In this document: one piece after another, positions 1 to 10,392 of the stretch
Position numbering within the stretch: position 1 is the stretch's first letter
How the letters are laid out: each line of letters starts with the position of its first letter
NCBI RefSeq assembly: GCF_947623445.1
Contig: NC_135242.1
Coordinates: 8,246,001 to 8,310,000, forward strand
Origin: Clavelina lepadiformis
Taxonomy: Eukaryota > Chordata > Ascidiacea > Aplousobranchia > Clavelinidae
Direction of reading: 5' to 3'
DNA: 64,000 bases
The notes under the pieces: model-generated
Told to the model about the DNA's origin: nothing
What the model saw: only the letters and a program-made list of their open reading frames with translations
Databases searched by the model: none
Translations under genes and position numbers: made by a program

Positions 1-1
1 A

Positions 2-466
2 GGATTTGAAGACATCCAAAATATGTTAGTGTCGATGAGCCATTTCAAGCTCGCACATGATAAATTTTACCATTTTCTAGATGCAAATACTGATCAAACT
101 AGGGATTACGATTTCTCTAGCGTCAGACACACAATCGAGAACACCTTCTCCAATGTATTTTTGAGTGTTTTATCTTCTATTACAAATCCTGTTTTAGGCG
201 GGATATTGGTTATTTTACTATTCATGGCAATGTTTTGGGGCTTTGTCTTAACTATTTGGGCAATTAAGTTTTACAGAGGACATGTAGTCGATTTGGCACG
301 ATCTCTCATCTCTCGTGTCCGTCGCATCCGTCAGCCAACCATGGAAGAAAACGTCCCTCCCGACGATGTTCCAGAAAACAGAGAGGATTTAGTTGTAACG
401 CAAGAGGTCCGGCATACCGATGAAAACCCCAATGAACCGCTATACCCCAATTTACGTCAGCATTAG
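2..466 (+). CDS. C-terminal part of a membrane-anchored, envelope-like protein (5' truncated by window edge)
   Basis: The frame is open from the left edge of the window to a TAG at 464-466, so only the C-terminal ~154 residues are seen. They comprise a polar, probably extracellular stretch, one strongly hydrophobic segment (encoded at about 182-270, rich in L, I, V, F and W), a basic post-membrane stretch (SRVRRIR) and an acidic cytoplasmic tail ending near LYPNLRQH. A single C-terminal anchor followed by a short tail with a YPNL-type motif is typical of viral or retroelement envelope glycoproteins. The possible LTR immediately downstream favours the env of an endogenous retroelement. I recognise no specific family. 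A host single-pass protein is the alternative. Confidence 0.5.
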   Translation, partial: GFEDIQNMLVSMSHFKLAHDKFYHFLDANTDQTRDYDFSSVRHTIENTFSNVFLSVLSSITNPVLGGILVILLFMAMFWGFVLTIWAIKFYRGHVVDLARSLISRVRRIRQPTMEENVPPDDVPENREDLVVTQEVRHTDENPNEPLYPNLRQH

Positions 467-934
467 GCCTTGTCGCGGCGTTGTCCTATACGGTTATGAC
501 GTAGGTACAGCGCGAACGTTTATTTCGAACGAATTACCTTTACATTTGCGTTTTCTCTGGTTCACATAGCTGATTCATACCTTGTGTTTGTGTGTTATTT
601 TTTATATGTAGGTGTCTACTTATATGTAGTGTGGTATTAGGTTTTGTGTAAAATTACAATTACGATTCTTTTATGTTACTTTGGTTTGTGGTAAAAGTAT
701 ATAACAAAAATATATCAAAATATTTTAAAACCCTTCTATATAACATAGTTTTAGTGAAGAATGTTTACTGCTATTTTTTTCTTTTGCATATTCCATCTGT
801 GTACGTTCGTTGACCGCATCACAATCCTGACTGGAGAGAAAACAAATTCTGCGTTCACATTGCAAGCTGACAACAAGAATCTTGCAACCTGCCACACCGA
901 CATTCCTACCTCAAAGCTTTTCTGAGTGGGGGGA
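467..934. other. AT-rich stretch with no gene seen
   Basis: No coding exon or RNA gene is apparent between the envelope-like stop codon and the purine run at about 926-937 (GAGTGGGGGGAA). That run could serve as a polypurine tract for a plus-strand retroelement. Confidence 0.4.
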
Positions 935-1500
935 ATTATTGTGGGGATCATGCAGAAATTGCAATTAGTTATTATATATTGGCATTGCATAAAGTTTGAT
1001 TTTCTCCAGTCTAGATAAAATAATAATGTTTGCAAAGCTTTTAGTGTGCTGACATAGAATGAAGTGTTTCAAGTACCTTGTTTTCGTGGTGTAATATGCG
1101 ACACGTGGTTATGGTAGCGGGTATTGTTTTAGTATCTTTAAGCACAATCGTAGTTTCAAACCAATATGTGATATAGTAAGTGTGTCAAGTGGTTTTTTTG
1201 TCCTGGTGTAAAGCGGTTTGAATTCTTTGTGAGAAAAAGGCTTAAATTGGAACTGACACGTGATTATGGGCTGATTGGCTAAAAGCTGATTGGTCAATAC
1301 TTTAGTATAAAAAGAAATGTTTTGTTTAAATCGCTCTCTTCACTTACTCGTGGAAACTCTCTCTTCTCAGAGTTATTTCCCTTGTTCTGTAAAATTGAAG
1401 TTATTACTGGATTATTAAGAAAATGGGATCATGGTGTAAATATTGCTAATTCGATATCCTAATTCGGACAATATAGCAAATTTGAACTTATGAAGTTGGT
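935..1500 (+). mobile_element. Putative 3' LTR downstream of the envelope-like ORF
   Basis: The stretch follows a G-rich purine tract, begins near a TGTGGGG sequence and contains a compact promoter (two ATTGG boxes and a TATA box at 1274-1314). That is the order expected of a polypurine tract followed by an LTR with U3 and R. No second copy is inside the window, so the boundaries and the assignment are inferred and approximate. Confidence 0.3.
1274..1314 (+). promoter_or_regulatory. Core promoter: two inverted CCAAT boxes plus TATA box
   Basis: ATTGG (reverse-complement CCAAT) occurs at 1274-1278 and 1289-1293, followed 13 bases later by TATAAAAAG at 1306-1314. Spacing and order fit an RNA polymerase II core promoter. 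Its position after the envelope-like ORF suggests an LTR promoter. Confidence 0.5.
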
Positions 1501-2560
1501 GTTGATTTAAGAAGCAATATAGAAACAGTAAACAACGGAGTCAAAGACAATCATAGGAGTCAGACAATAAAACTGAAAGACTGGGTTTGGCTTAGGCCAT
1601 CCCAAAACCATTACCACACCGCAAAATCCCATACAATCATCATCACAAAAGTTAATGAAACTTGTGCAACTGTTCACAGTTTTTCACAATCTTCTGCAAA
1701 TAAAATAGTATTAAACAGTCCATTCCTTATTGAAAACACGACTTTCGTCTTCAAACTTTCGCTTCTTAACAGCACTCATTATTTTAACAGAGTAAAAATA
1801 TAAATCTTTTGTTTTTTAACAAAAATCCTGTCGAAGTAGAAAACATTAAACTGTGCGTTTCAAATAACAATGAAAAGCTATTTGGAGGAAAGTAGAAGTA
1901 CTGGTAGGCCTACGGTAGCCGCTACCATATTTGTATTTTATTATCAAACAATGCGTGAGAGGTGTACGGTTAGTTGCTGAGAGCATGTTGCAATACATGC
2001 GCGACTGACGTTTGTGTCTTTACGCACTGAAAGTGAAGAGAAAAACACACTCGTAAAGGGAATAATATTTTGTCATGTAACCTGTTTAATTAAAACAATA
2101 AGTGATGAGTAGGAGTTTCTGCAAGTGCCGGCGGGCCGTAGTTTGCCCACCCCTGGTTTAAGCGAATATGTGCCAAGTTTAGCTTCATAAACTCCAACAC
2201 CTCTTGGTAGGTTTAATTAGACTAGTTAGCTACTGTTATTGTTCAACTTATAAAAAATTGCGCAACTAGTCTATACTTAAAATAACAGCGTCAGCGTGAA
2301 AATATTAAAATACCGATAATCATCACTGTAATATTGCGTTACCAAGTACAACTGTACATAGTTAGCAAGCTGTGGCGTATTTAAGGTATAGCGTATGTAA
2401 GGCGTTGGAGTGAGGAAAGCTAAAAAACTTTAAAAATGGATTTTAAAATTCCCGAGATTATCTACCTCGCTCAAAATGCGCAAAGCGCAAACATTCTGTG
2501 TTTTTACGCCTCAAATGCGTAAAGGCGATAACCTAAGCCTAAGCCATAAGTACGTGAAAG
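1501..2560. other. Non-coding; contains a solitary hAT-like right end
   Basis: No exon recognised. At 2131-2154 the sequence GGGCCGTAGTTTGCCCACCC followed by CTG resembles the right terminus of hAT elements of the CAGGGGTGGGCAAAC class. No matching left end was found upstream, so it is probably a truncated copy. Confidence 0.35.
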
Positions 2561-2785
2561 GTCCGTGGGTTGAATCGTCCGCGGGTTGAATTGTCCTGGG
2601 TTGAAACGTCCGTGGGTTGAATCGTCCGGGGGTTGAATCCATCGTGGGTTGAATCGTCCGGGGGTTGAATTGTCCGCGGGTTGAATCGTCCGTGGGTTGA
2701 ATCGTCCGGGAGTTGCATCGTCCGTGGGTTGAATCGTCCTAGGTTGAATGATCCTGGGTTGAATCGTCCGTGGGTTGAATCGACC
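2561..2785. repeat. Minisatellite, about 14 units of 15-16 bp (GTGGGTTGAATCGTCC)
   Basis: The unit GTGGGTTGAATCGTCC and variants (CGCGGGTTGAATTGTC, GGGGGTTGAATCC) repeat head to tail for about 225 bases with unit lengths of 15 and 16. The 98-codon open frame on the minus strand here (2504-2800) is a by-product, because the repeat simply lacks stops and yields RTIQP/RFNPR reiterations. Confidence 0.9.
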
Positions 2786-3198
2786 TAAAACTGTCCACAT
2801 AGCCTAAATACTGCACTTTAAACAATGGACGATAGCGATAGCGATAACGACAACGATAAAGTGCTGATATGAGGATAAGACATGGTCTTGTTTTTTTGCA
2901 GTTTATTATAATGTTAAGTTGTCTAGGTACCAGACGTCTGGTCTAAATAACGTAATCTTGGTATTGGTCTATTGTTTTACAGTATTTAAGTCCAGAAGTA
3001 CTGCATGTGCATAGCATTAGAACAAAATGTCTGCGGTCAGTGAAATGAAAGAAATACACCACGCATGAGGAGAAAGAATGAAATAAAAAATTGCGAGCAA
3101 AGGAAGGAGGGATGGAAGAAAAAGATAAAAAAAATTTGTACCGAAGCCACTATTGAAAAAGCGTACCGATATCACTTTGTACCAATATCACTGATAAC
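2786..3198. other. Non-coding; nothing recognised
   Basis: AT-rich, with purine runs (for example 3060-3140) and no supported exon or structured element. Confidence 0.4.
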
Positions 3199-3778
3199 TA
3201 GGGCGATTATTTTTTGACCTATAAAACGAAAGTTTTTGACCTAAAAATTGAAAATTTTGACATTAAAAAACTTTTTTTTGACAAATTTTGACATATGAAG
3301 AATTCAAGTAGTTAAATTACGCATTATTGTACAAAAAGTTAAAATTTATTGTAGTAAATAAGGGCAAAAATGTGAACACAGACCTAGCCTATTCTGAAAA
3401 AGGATATGAGCTAATTACAAATCACTGCCAAAAAAACTGCAACTAAGACACAACAAAAACTGTTCAATACATTTGTCTAAACTAAAGATACATGAAGTTA
3501 TTGAACTATCTAAAGCAAAACCGAAGCAAGAGCTGATTCACAATAAGTAGACAATGGGCCATTTACAACAGTATAAAGTAGGTTACAAGGTGTACAATGT
3601 AAAATGACAAGTTCACCAACAGTGCAACCTCTAAGACACCACGAAAATGCAGTTTTTAAACAATTTTGACTTGGTAAAAAATTTTGACTTTTTAAACAAT
3701 TTTGACATTTTTTGACCTAATGCTCTAAATTTGACAAATTTTTGACTTTTTTTGACAAGTCAAAAAATAATCGCCCTA
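3199..3778. mobile_element. hAT-type MITE, copy 1
   Basis: Terminal inverted repeats TAGGGCGATTATTTTTTGAC (3199-3218) and its complement ending at 3778. The element is flanked by a perfect 8-bp target-site duplication CTGATAAC (3191-3198 and 3779-3786). An 8-bp duplication and a TAGGG terminus indicate the hAT superfamily. There is no transposase ORF, so the element is non-autonomous. A second copy with the same interior lies at 26025-26560. The interior near both ends repeats TTTTGAC motifs, which may be transposase binding sites. Confidence 0.9.
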
Positions 3779-3786
3779 CTGATAAC

Positions 3787-5990
3787 TATTTGAGTATATA
3801 GTTGGTTTACAACAGCACAAGTTTTCCATTTTTCTATAATTTGAAATCGAACTTGCAAAGGGTTGCTTGTATGAGATGTATGGTATCGAGTTATTGATGT
3901 ATGTTTTAAATGTTATATTAGATTAATTAATTTTTGATATGTTACTAATACTAAATAATCATTGTGGCATGTAAAAACTGGTTTAGAGAACATATATATC
4001 TGCTAGATAATTTACAATTTTTTTGCTTATGTCTTATATACATTTTTTTTTCAATGACCAAACAAAATTTTAGATTAATACAAGTCATATGAGCAAAAAA
4101 GTTAATGGGCTAAGCCGCAGTATCAAACAGTGTGTTATCAGTAGTGCCGCGAAGCGTCAGGTTGATTAGAACCATAAGCTCAGTCCTTTCCCAACATTAA
4201 AGTTTCACCATTTGCGGTCTGCAATGTTTTCCTCATAGCATAATGTTGCCCTTCATGCTCACAGTCTTGGATCACCCTGGAATAGTGAACAGATGTCATG
4301 CTCATGCTTGTCCTCCATACAGTTTTGAAAACCATATTGTAAAAGTTACCACAAATTTTTTTAACCAAATTCTAATGCATGTATTAACTAAGTTGACTAG
4401 TTGCACCAGTTCTGAAAAAGGAATTGGAGAAATTAGATCCTTTTTGTGCAACATGTAAAGAGAAAGATTTCCCAACCACTTCTAACGTTTCTGTAGTATT
4501 ATTAGTAAATTAAATATTTTTGCTTAAGTCAAAATCCTTATTTTTCAAAATGAAAAAGATAGCATCTTCACATATTGTATTAACTTATTTTCAATCTCAG
4601 TGCCTATTTAAGGTGAAATACGTCATAAATTCTCAGTTAGCATTCAGGAATCAGGGGTTTAAACTGCACGAATTTTATATCGTCAGAGTGGTGGAGTTGA
4701 AAAAATCATTGCTACTTTCTATTATCATGAGCAAATGCATGGGGATAAGTGACAAATCGAATTAAGGCTTAAAACGTCTATGCAAATGATAATCGTCATG
4801 AATTGTTCAGGCAACAGATGGTTGTCAGTCACTTTAATACTATATGTCAACAGATGAGAAAAGAAACTCATCACAAAAGAAACCTCATACCAGGCAGAAG
4901 ACTGGTGTCTGGTGGCCCTGTTAACAATGAAAAGTGGTGACGATAAGTCCCAGTGTGTGTAGCAGAGTTGCACATTAATGATGATCTTTTAAAATATGCA
5001 ATGACAATGCTGCTCACTGCAAGATTTATTTACTGCAATCTCTGTGCTGATGTACTAATTTGGTGTGTTTCAGTCATTCTATTTATTTTCAATCATTCGA
5101 GTTCAAGTCGAGTCGTGTGTGTATAATAAGATATATTATGTTGAATATATTATTTTACTTTGAGATTATTGTTATGATGTGTTCTTAGTTATTAGCTACG
5201 AGGACAATTCTCAGACACAGATATTTGTGCAGCAATCAATAGTTAGGTGTTATATTAGCATATATGGTATTATTCTGATAAGGGAATCATGACTGTCAGA
5301 TAATATTGTATACAAGATAAATTACCCCAAAAAGGACGGTTTTTAGTAAAGTGAGGTCCTCACAACAAAGCTATCTCTTTCCTAACTATTGATGAATATG
5401 TTTGGACAACCACTGCATTTGAAAGAAGACACATACAATTTCATACCAAACCACAAAAATTTAAATTTAAATTACAGATACATATATATAAACTTTGTTT
5501 AACTCTGCTAATAATGTGAAACTTTATTCAAGTTACCCCTTGCTCCCCAGCCATGTTTTTGCTGAGACTTCATCATTGATAAAAACAAGTAATAAGTATA
5601 TAAAACTTTTTTGATGTCACAACTTAATGACTTCAGGACCCTGAGATTTTTAAAAAAACCATCAGATTTTAACCATTTTGATTTTCTAACTTTACGTTTT
5701 ACCAGTTCAGCAGCAATGGAAAATGACTGAACCACACTTCAAGATTTTAGATGAATTATTGCAGTTTGTAAATAATGAGTTTATGTTTGTTTCAGTTTAC
5801 AGTAGTGGCATGACCACTGATAAATTATATGTATTTGGTTTTGATTTGTGCTCTTCATGCAAAATGTAAAGAGTGATGTCATTATGAGCACTGTGAATGA
5901 ATCAAGTTGCAACTGGTTTCGAAAACTAGATTATAGTGTCATGTCATCATTGCACTTTTATTAAAAATACTGCTGGTTTTTAATCTATTC
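3787..5990. other. Intergenic, no gene seen; one dispersed-repeat fragment
   Basis: No exon with plausible splice sites was recognised. The stretch at about 4794-4870 (CAACAGATG...CTTTAATACTATATGTCA...CAGATG) resembles 8090-8150 and so belongs to a dispersed repeat. Otherwise AT-rich sequence. Confidence 0.4.
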
Positions 5991-6270
5991 ATGGAAAATA
6001 TTACTGGAGGTAAAAAAGCTTAATGATGATGTTTGTTTTACGAATATTTGTCAAAGAATTATCCTTTGAATTACCAATTTTGTTTAAATTTATGTTTTCC
6101 TATATGTATCTGTACTTTTTTTCAGTACCATCCATGAGCAGTGGAGTTTCCACTTCCGTCATTCTCAATCCCCTGCCAGAATATGTTGTGATTATTAGAT
6201 CAGTTTTTCTAGGCATTATAATCGGACTCGCTCTTTCTGGAAATTTTCTTGTTTGCTTCACTTTGTATCG
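5991..6270 (+). CDS. N-terminal fragment of a putative seven-transmembrane receptor (two exons)
   Basis: Exon 1 (5991-6009) encodes MENITG, including an N-glycosylation site NIT, and ends at a GT donor in phase 1. Exon 2 (6126-6270) follows a TTTTTTTCAG acceptor and ends CG|GTCAGT. The joined 54 residues give a short Ser/Thr-rich ectodomain and one hydrophobic helix ending SGNFLVCFTLYR, which resembles TM1 of class A G-protein-coupled receptors (the GN...V pattern). No TM2-TM7 exon was found before CCDC50 begins at 10393 on the same strand. This is therefore a gene fragment, a pseudogene or an unrecognised single-pass protein. Confidence 0.4.
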
Positions 6271-8182
6271 GTCAGTTTGTATTGTCTGTATGGTGTATTC
6301 CTAGTTACTACATAAATTTACAAGTTTGTCACAAAATACTGCAAGTTATTGTCAAGTAGAACAAGGCGGGCTTTATATTTCCATGGACACAGAATGTAAC
6401 ACATAAATTAGTGAACTGGTATTAGAGTCATTCCATGTATAATCAACCAGGCCCTGTAACCACTACTCTTGGATTTTAATAATTTCAATATATGTTATAG
6501 ACCTTGAAAAAAGCCGAAGATTAAAAAAAAAATTTTGAAAATATCTCCAGGCGTTTTCGAGTTATTCAAATTTAAAATTTTCGCCACACGATGGCGTTTG
6601 GCTAGTGAGCACTGATCACGCTTTATGATTTTCTTTAATATCTTTATTTTTGAAGGTAGAATAATGAAACAAATGTTGAATTTACCATTTTTGGGGTCAA
6701 GGAATTCATTTAAGCACATAAAAAACCTATATCACACCTCCTTCATGGAGTAAATTAAGTTTTTTAATTAATGTCAAAGTTCAAGTTTACGATGCAATTA
6801 CAAAAATAGCAATCGCATTGGAAACATAATTTTTGCACTTTTGTGTAGCATGGTTCAAGTATTTTCATGTATCCAAAAATTGGAAACTTGTTTTTTGTCC
6901 TTTAGGAATAAAGTTGGTTTTAACAGCAAGCACTATTTTTAAGATTCTTATAAGATATAAAATGCAGATTTGAGCAATATCGTATAACTGGTCATGCATA
7001 TATATGCAAGGTTGCAATTCCAAGGCACCAACTGCTAGTGTTTAACTCTAGTGCTAGGCTTTCTATCCAAGAGGTTTATCCAGGCTTGATGGCAAGTGAC
7101 ACAATCAAAGAATTGCTACCTCATCAGAAAGAAAGTTTCTTGGAAAGATATAGGGAATGGTATAGGGAGGCAGTGAAGCAATTATATCGAAGGATCAATT
7201 ATCAAAGGATCAATCAAACTACTTTAGTTCTGGTGCTTTTGAACTGAAACTAAAGTAGTTATTAAGTGCCATAAAACTGCCAAAATTTCTTTTTTTTTGT
7301 TTAAACTGCGTAGGGAGATGTAGGGTTTTTTTAGCTGTGCTGGTAGGGTTAATTTCTTATTTTGAGTGGCAACACTGTGTAGTGCAGACCAAACAGTGTG
7401 GTAAACTTGACTTGTACGGTATTTTTGTAGACTTTTATAGTTTTGACTAGTTTTTCATATCATTTTCAACATTGAAAACTGATAAAAAATTAACTTTTGA
7501 ATATTAAAATTGTATGGATAAAAAATTAACTTTTGAATATTAAAATTGTATGGTACGCCAGAAAAACTAGCCTAGGCCTAAAGGGTCTGTTGCACTTTTA
7601 CACTGCGACTTCGGTAAGGTCTGAATAAGCTATGAGGTAGCCTAATAGTGATAGTGTAGCGTACTAGCGTTTGCCACCCTGTGCACGCACGATTTTTCAT
7701 CGAAAACAACTGTACTTTCAAGTCGGGCGCACTGAAGATAAGTTTTTTCATGAGTAGCCTATCACAAAAGTTTTTGTTTTGTTTTAATATACTGACATCT
7801 AGGTAAATTTGCTTTTAAGTGAGCTAGCCTAAATACCACAATCAATCATTTTATTTTTCGTCAAAAGCGCGGTGGGGATGAAAACGTAAGCCAGTGACTA
7901 TGCTAGCATGCGACAACGAACCGGAAAAAGTGGCAAAATCGAAAAGGCTTAAAACGTGCTCAAAAATGACCAAGGTAATAGGCCTAATCACTGGTAACAA
8001 CTAGCACGACCACTAAACCCATAGTCTAATTAGCTCAATCCACAAAACATAATTTGAAAAAAGTGAAATTGAGCAGACAAGCAGGTGGTGCTTTCAAGCA
8101 ACAGATGATTGAAAACCGCTTTAATGCTGTACATCAGTAGATGTATATTGTAGAGCATTGAAGACATAAGACACTCCCTGAC
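6271..8182. other. Non-coding; simple tandem duplication and weak ORF only
   Basis: No convincing exon. A 69-codon open frame at 7038-7247 has no recognisable family and ends in a short hairpin (CTACTTTAGTT...AACTAAAGTAG) at about 7218-7259. It looks repeat-derived. Confidence 0.4.
7481..7552. repeat. Perfect 36-bp tandem duplication
   Basis: Positions 7481-7516 and 7517-7552 are identical, starting GATAAAAAATTAACTTTTG. The lack of divergence implies a recent duplication. Confidence 0.95.
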
Positions 8183-8430
8183 AGCCCGACTGGAAAGTGT
8201 GTCAGTTTTCGACAAGAAATCGTGCGTGCAAAAACTTAAAAAATTTTGGTGTGATGACGTGCACTGAAGCATCAATTATTTGTTTGTTATGAATTGGCAT
8301 TTTAGTAACCAGTGTTTCTTTGTTTGTTTATTATAAATTAGCGTAATGAGTAGAATATTCGGCGTGCATGTTGATGAATCTCATGCGTGCAGGTGCCACA
8401 ATCTTCACTATGGCCTGGCACTTTACAATT
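8183..8430 (+). repeat. Dispersed repeat, copy A
   Basis: Aligns by eye with 9446-9675 in the same orientation. Shared blocks include TGGAAAGT.TG.CAGTTTTC, TGGTGTGATGACGTGCACTGAAGC (TGGTATGATGGCGTGCACAGAAGC in the other copy) and GTGCAGGTGCCAC. Adjacent sequence at 8435-8475 (AGTGACTATTTCTCGATATG...CACGCAGCT) recurs inverted at about 25670-25705. Confidence 0.7.
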
Positions 8431-9445
8431 TAACGGAGTGACTATTTCTCGATATGTAGGTCACGCAGCTTGTTGTTAAAGATACACAGGAAAAAATGTG
8501 ATTCTTGACGTTTTAAAATTTAGAGACGCAGTTACGACCACGTGCCTCATACTTATGCGCCAGCGGCATGTGGGTATAGCGCACGTTGCGCGTGACGTCA
8601 TAACAAGTGGTATGTATGGAGCATAAGGTCTTAAGATTAGACGGCGCATCATGGAGTTGACGCAATGTTAATATGCATTACTGTCCGTTTGATAACTTAT
8701 CGGAAGCTATTAATTTAAATATAGTTTAATTAATAAACATATTTTAATCCAAAACTTTTTGTAATAATTGCTTAATGGGTTGAAATTTATTATTTGGCGG
8801 TAAACAACAGTATGCACAATGCAATGAAATGCATGCACAGGGACATAGCCAGAAATTATATTTGGATGGGGCGAAATTTTTGGTGTCATTGATGATGTCA
8901 TAAACCAACTGACTCACCTGGTACATTGTGCAAACTAACGCTGTGTTAAGAGCTCAATTTCTTTATAGTGAAACTTCAAAGAACGTTTTAAAACAAAACG
9001 ATGACATTTCTTAACAATTCTTTATGACGGATTATTTTTTTATAGGACTACAGTTGATAGTTTGAGCAGGTTACGTTATGCATAACTTTATGATGTATTA
9101 TGCCTCCTGTTATGACATCACGTGCTGGTTGTACTGGTGCATGGTCGTAACTGCTGTTGAAAATTTAGGTTCGCTGACTGAAGAATAGATAAAATTGCTT
9201 AATGGAAGATTTTTTGGCTAATGAATGTCCGAACGTTGTCTAAAAACATCCACATGAAAAGGTTTCAGATACTGGTACTTTTTTAGCCAGGAGTTGGACA
9301 CATATGTTCTGCTCAGAAAATATATATATATATACGCTGACATGGTGTGGCTTATATATATACAATCAGAACCTGTACAAAGACTAGCTCAACAACAAGG
9401 GCTCAAGTGATGAGGAACCATCGCCGGGGTTTAGTTGTGCACCGG
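8431..9445. other. Non-coding; (AT)n run and repeat flanks
   Basis: No exon recognised. A (TA)n microsatellite lies near 9319-9335. The segment at about 9399-9440 (GGGCTCAAGTGATGAGGAACC) matches the tail of the SINE at 63505-63775. Confidence 0.4.
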
Positions 9446-9675
9446 GTTGGAAAGTATGGCAGTTTTCAACCAGAAATCCTGTGTGCAATTTTGGTATGAT
9501 GGCGTGCACAGAAGCCTCAATTTTTTTTTATTCATTATAAATTAATGTCCACACAACCAGTTTTATTTGTTAATTTATTATAAATCGGCGTGATGAGTAA
9601 AATATTTGTCCTGCACATTGATGAATCTTTAGCGTGCAGGCGCCACGTTTTCTCACTATGATTCGTGCAAAGACT
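9446..9675 (+). repeat. Dispersed repeat, copy B
   Basis: Diverged direct copy of 8183-8430. It follows a SINE-tail-like sequence, suggesting that the repeat and the SINE tail belong to one longer family. Confidence 0.7.
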
Positions 9676-10392
9676 TTCCACAGTCCAAGTGTGAAATTAT
9701 TATACATACCATACTGTTTTTTGCCCTACTGGAAAGTTTCTGAGATGCAAAAAGTAAGCTTATGGGCCAATATTTATTCCATGAAAACTGGCAAATGTTT
9801 TATGACATAAAAAAACTCATGGTGCACTGTTCTAAGATAAATCAAAATGATGATAAACTTCATCAAATGCTCTTTGGTCTTCACAAATTGGCTGTATCAT
9901 GATCACCGTAATGGCAATTCAATATGGTAGTGCAATCCGCAGGTTGGGAAACTGTGGCCTAAATCCTAATGAATGCCTATCAAATGGGCTCTACATTCTT
10001 ACAAAAAGGAAGTAACTATTTCATTATAAGTGAGCTATGTAGCCCACAGTTGCGAATGTTAAAGATATGCAGTTGGTTAGGTCAGAAGTGAAATGTTATG
10101 TAGGAAAGTTGGTGGGCAAGTAAAACTTATCAAAGCAAGTAATCTATTGTAACTCTGCTTGCCAAGAGGTCAGCACATCATTCCCTAACTTCACTCAGGT
10201 GCAACCAAGGTTGACCTTGGTAGTTGAAGATAGAGAGAGAGCTTGATGGTGAATTAAAAACTACTAAATACTTTTTACAGCAATGTTGAAACTTTTTTTG
10301 AACAGTGCTACATGTACACATAATTGCTACATATTGTGCAATTATTGCGTTTTGTGAATGTATAAACTTGTGATATAATTTGCTGTAGTGGT
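9676..10392. other. 5' flank of CCDC50
   Basis: No other gene seen. A hAT-like left end (CAGGTTGGGAAACTGTGGCC) occurs at about 9941 without a partner. The CCDC50 promoter must lie here, but no TATA box in a convincing position was found. Confidence 0.35.

Noticed and set aside
2504..2800. 98-codon minus-strand ORF with RTIQP repeats
   Set aside because: Entirely a translation of the 15-16 bp minisatellite. No signs of coding selection.
7038..7247. 69-codon ORF with a charged helix, considered as a later exon of the receptor-like gene
   Set aside because: No hydrophobic segment or compatible acceptor phase. Probably repeat-derived.
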